In this document: in pieces, positions 13,365-14,569 of the stretch | Layout: the number at the start of each line of letters is the position of its first letter | Numbering within the stretch: the stretch's first letter is position 1 | Assembly (NCBI GenBank): GCA_003519545.1 | Contig: DOWN01000062.1 | Location: 1-14,569, forward strand | Direction of reading: 5' to 3' | From: Bacteroidota bacterium | GTDB taxonomy: Bacteria > Bacteroidota > Ignavibacteria > Tepidaquicellales > Tepidaquicellaceae | Length of the DNA stretch: 14,569 nt | Position numbers and translations under genes: made by a program | Notes under the pieces: generated by a model | Told to the model about the DNA's origin: nothing | The model's database searches: none | The model's input: the letters and a program-made list of their open reading frames with translations, nothing else

Positions 13365-14569
13365 TCAGTTTAAATTCAATTCACTTAAAATCTTATCAAC
13401 AGGTTTCACATCTTTATAAAAAGATAATATCTTTTGTAGAACATCATCCACAATTGAGTCAGGGCAAGATGCACCACTTGTTAAAATAATTTTAAGAGGA
13501 TTTTTATCCGGAAGAAAATTTTCGGTGATGTTAAACTTATGATTGTGAAAATCATAATGAGAAATAGTTTTCTTGTCAAGAATTTTTTCTGCTGAACTAA
13601 TAAAATAAGTCGGAAGTTTTTCTTCACAAAGTTCAACAATATGTGAAGTGTTAGAACTGTTATAACCGCCGACGACTATAGCAATATCAGCGGGCATTTC
13701 CAGAAGTCCATAGGTTGCTCTTTGATTATCATGCGTAGCATAACAAAGCGTATCTCTTGTATCAGCAAAATGGTCTTTCAGATTTTCAAGACCATATTTT
13801 TCTTCCATTTTATTTTTGAGATAATCCGCAATTGCCTGAGTTTCAGTAGCGAGCATTGTAGTTTGATTTACAACTCCGATTTTAGACAAATGTTTTTCAG
13901 GATCAAATCCGGAAGAAATTCTGTCTTTAAAAAAACTATTAAATTCTTCGAGAGAAATTTTTCCGAGAATAAAATCACCGAGAATTTTTGTTTCATCAAT
14001 ATCACGCACAATTAGTGTAGGAGCATTTTCTTTACTGTGAGAAAATGTTGCACGAGTTTCTTCGTGTTTATATTTTCCGTGAACGATTATTGTATAACCT
14101 GTTTTGCCAAGAGATTCAGCACGATTCCAAACTTTTTCCACAAATGGACAAGTAGTATTATATTTTAAAGGGTCAATACCTTTTGACGACAATTTATTTT
14201 CAATTTCCAGAGTTGTTCCAAAAGCAGGGACAATTACTATATCATCCGCTTTCAGTTCATCCCAGTTTATAATTTGTTTACCGGAAGTTTCCATTATGAA
14301 TTTTACACCACGAGAAATCAAATCATTATTCACATCAGGATTATGAATCATTTCACTCAGTAAAAAAATTCTTTTACCGGGATTTTCTTCAAGTGCTTTA
14401 TAAGAAATTTCAATTGCATTTTCCACACCGTAACAAAAGCCAAAATGCCGGGCTATGTAAAATACAACCGGTCCGAAATCAAGAGTAGTCGGGCTGTAAT
14501 CCTTTTTTCGGGGATCGGATAGTTTTCTGAAATTTTTTATTTTTGAAATAACCGGAGATCTGTAAAAAA
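13365..14569 (-). CDS. ispH: 4-hydroxy-3-methylbut-2-enyl diphosphate reductase (IspH/LytB), long form, N-terminus beyond the window
   Basis: IspH makes isopentenyl and dimethylallyl diphosphate from HMBPP in the last MEP-pathway step, using a [4Fe-4S] cluster. The GTG at 14424-14426 is not the start. The open frame continues upstream to the window edge with DFGPVVFYIARHFGFCYGVE, and this contains the first cluster cysteine (codon 14433-14435). Counting from that GTG, the other ligands are C93 in TTCPFV (14148-14150) and C228 in LCYATHDNQ (13743-13745). The histidines in IHNP and HGKYKHEETRAT and the QTT motif (188-190) line the substrate pocket. About 400 residues are visible. The length, an insertion near 140-180 and an extra cysteine in SGASCPDS mark the plant/Bacteroidetes-type long form rather than the E. 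coli type (about 316). It converges on the aminotransferase gene. No other isoprenoid gene is in the window. Confidence 0.95.
   Translation of the reverse strand, partial: FYRSPVISKIKNFRKLSDPRKKDYSPTTLDFGPVVFYIARHFGFCYGVENAIEISYKALEENPGKRIFLLSEMIHNPDVNNDLISRGVKFIMETSGKQIINWDELKADDIVIVPAFGTTLEIENKLSSKGIDPLKYNTTCPFVEKVWNRAESLGKTGYTIIVHGKYKHEETRATFSHSKENAPTLIVRDIDETKILGDFILGKISLEEFNSFFKDRISSGFDPEKHLSKIGVVNQTTMLATETQAIADYLKNKMEEKYGLENLKDHFADTRDTLCYATHDNQRATYGLLEMPADIAIVVGGYNSSNTSHIVELCEEKLPTYFISSAEKILDKKTISHYDFHNHKFNITENFLPDKNPLKIILTSGASCPDSIVDDVLQKILSFYKDVKPVDKILSELNLN

Noticed and set aside
13722..14346. Plus-strand frames of 97 and 80 codons opposite ispH
   Set aside because: They are fully antisense to conserved IspH motifs, with low-complexity products; shadow frames.

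Overview
The window looks like ordinary chromosome from an AT-rich bacterium of the FCB group, most likely Ignavibacteriota/Ignavibacteria or a close relative. The best evidence is two adjacent secreted proteins ending in type IX secretion (T9SS) type A sorting domains with the NYPNPFN signature. Supporting evidence is a long-form (plant/Bacteroidetes-type) IspH, a bacterial deoxyhypusine-synthase-like protein, and a general lack of strong Shine-Dalgarno sites. The phylum call is an inference.

Left part, minus strand, read right to left: ppk1 (polyphosphate kinase), an N-terminal-half carbamoyl-phosphate synthase large chain (a split carB), and kup (potassium uptake). Gaps are 36 and 11 bases, so this is probably one operon. 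Beyond kup lies a RelE/HigB-type toxin gene. It is broken by an in-frame TAA, and the coding frame continues recognisably to the left window edge.

Centre, plus strand, divergent from ppk1 across a 181-base intergenic region: a secreted endonuclease I with a T9SS C-terminal domain, then 3 bases later a thioredoxin-like CxxC protein, also T9SS-sorted. After 34 bases comes a compact, very AT-rich two-gene cassette. It encodes an unrecognised protein that is best read as a type II restriction endonuclease, overlapping by 4 bases (ATGA) a D12-class adenine-N6 methyltransferase.

Right part, plus strand: a deoxyhypusine-synthase-like gene and a class I/II aminotransferase 29 bases downstream, probably co-transcribed. 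Facing them on the minus strand is ispH. Its true N-terminus, including the first Fe-S cysteine, runs off the right edge, so it is partial here. The 79-base convergent gap holds an AT-rich inverted repeat and a sequence resembling a dispersed palindromic intergenic repeat.

No tRNA, rRNA, CRISPR, transposase or phage gene was seen. The items most worth following up are the deoxyhypusine-synthase-like protein with substituted active-site positions next to an aminotransferase, the stand-alone half CarB, the unclassified restriction enzyme, and the interrupted toxin.
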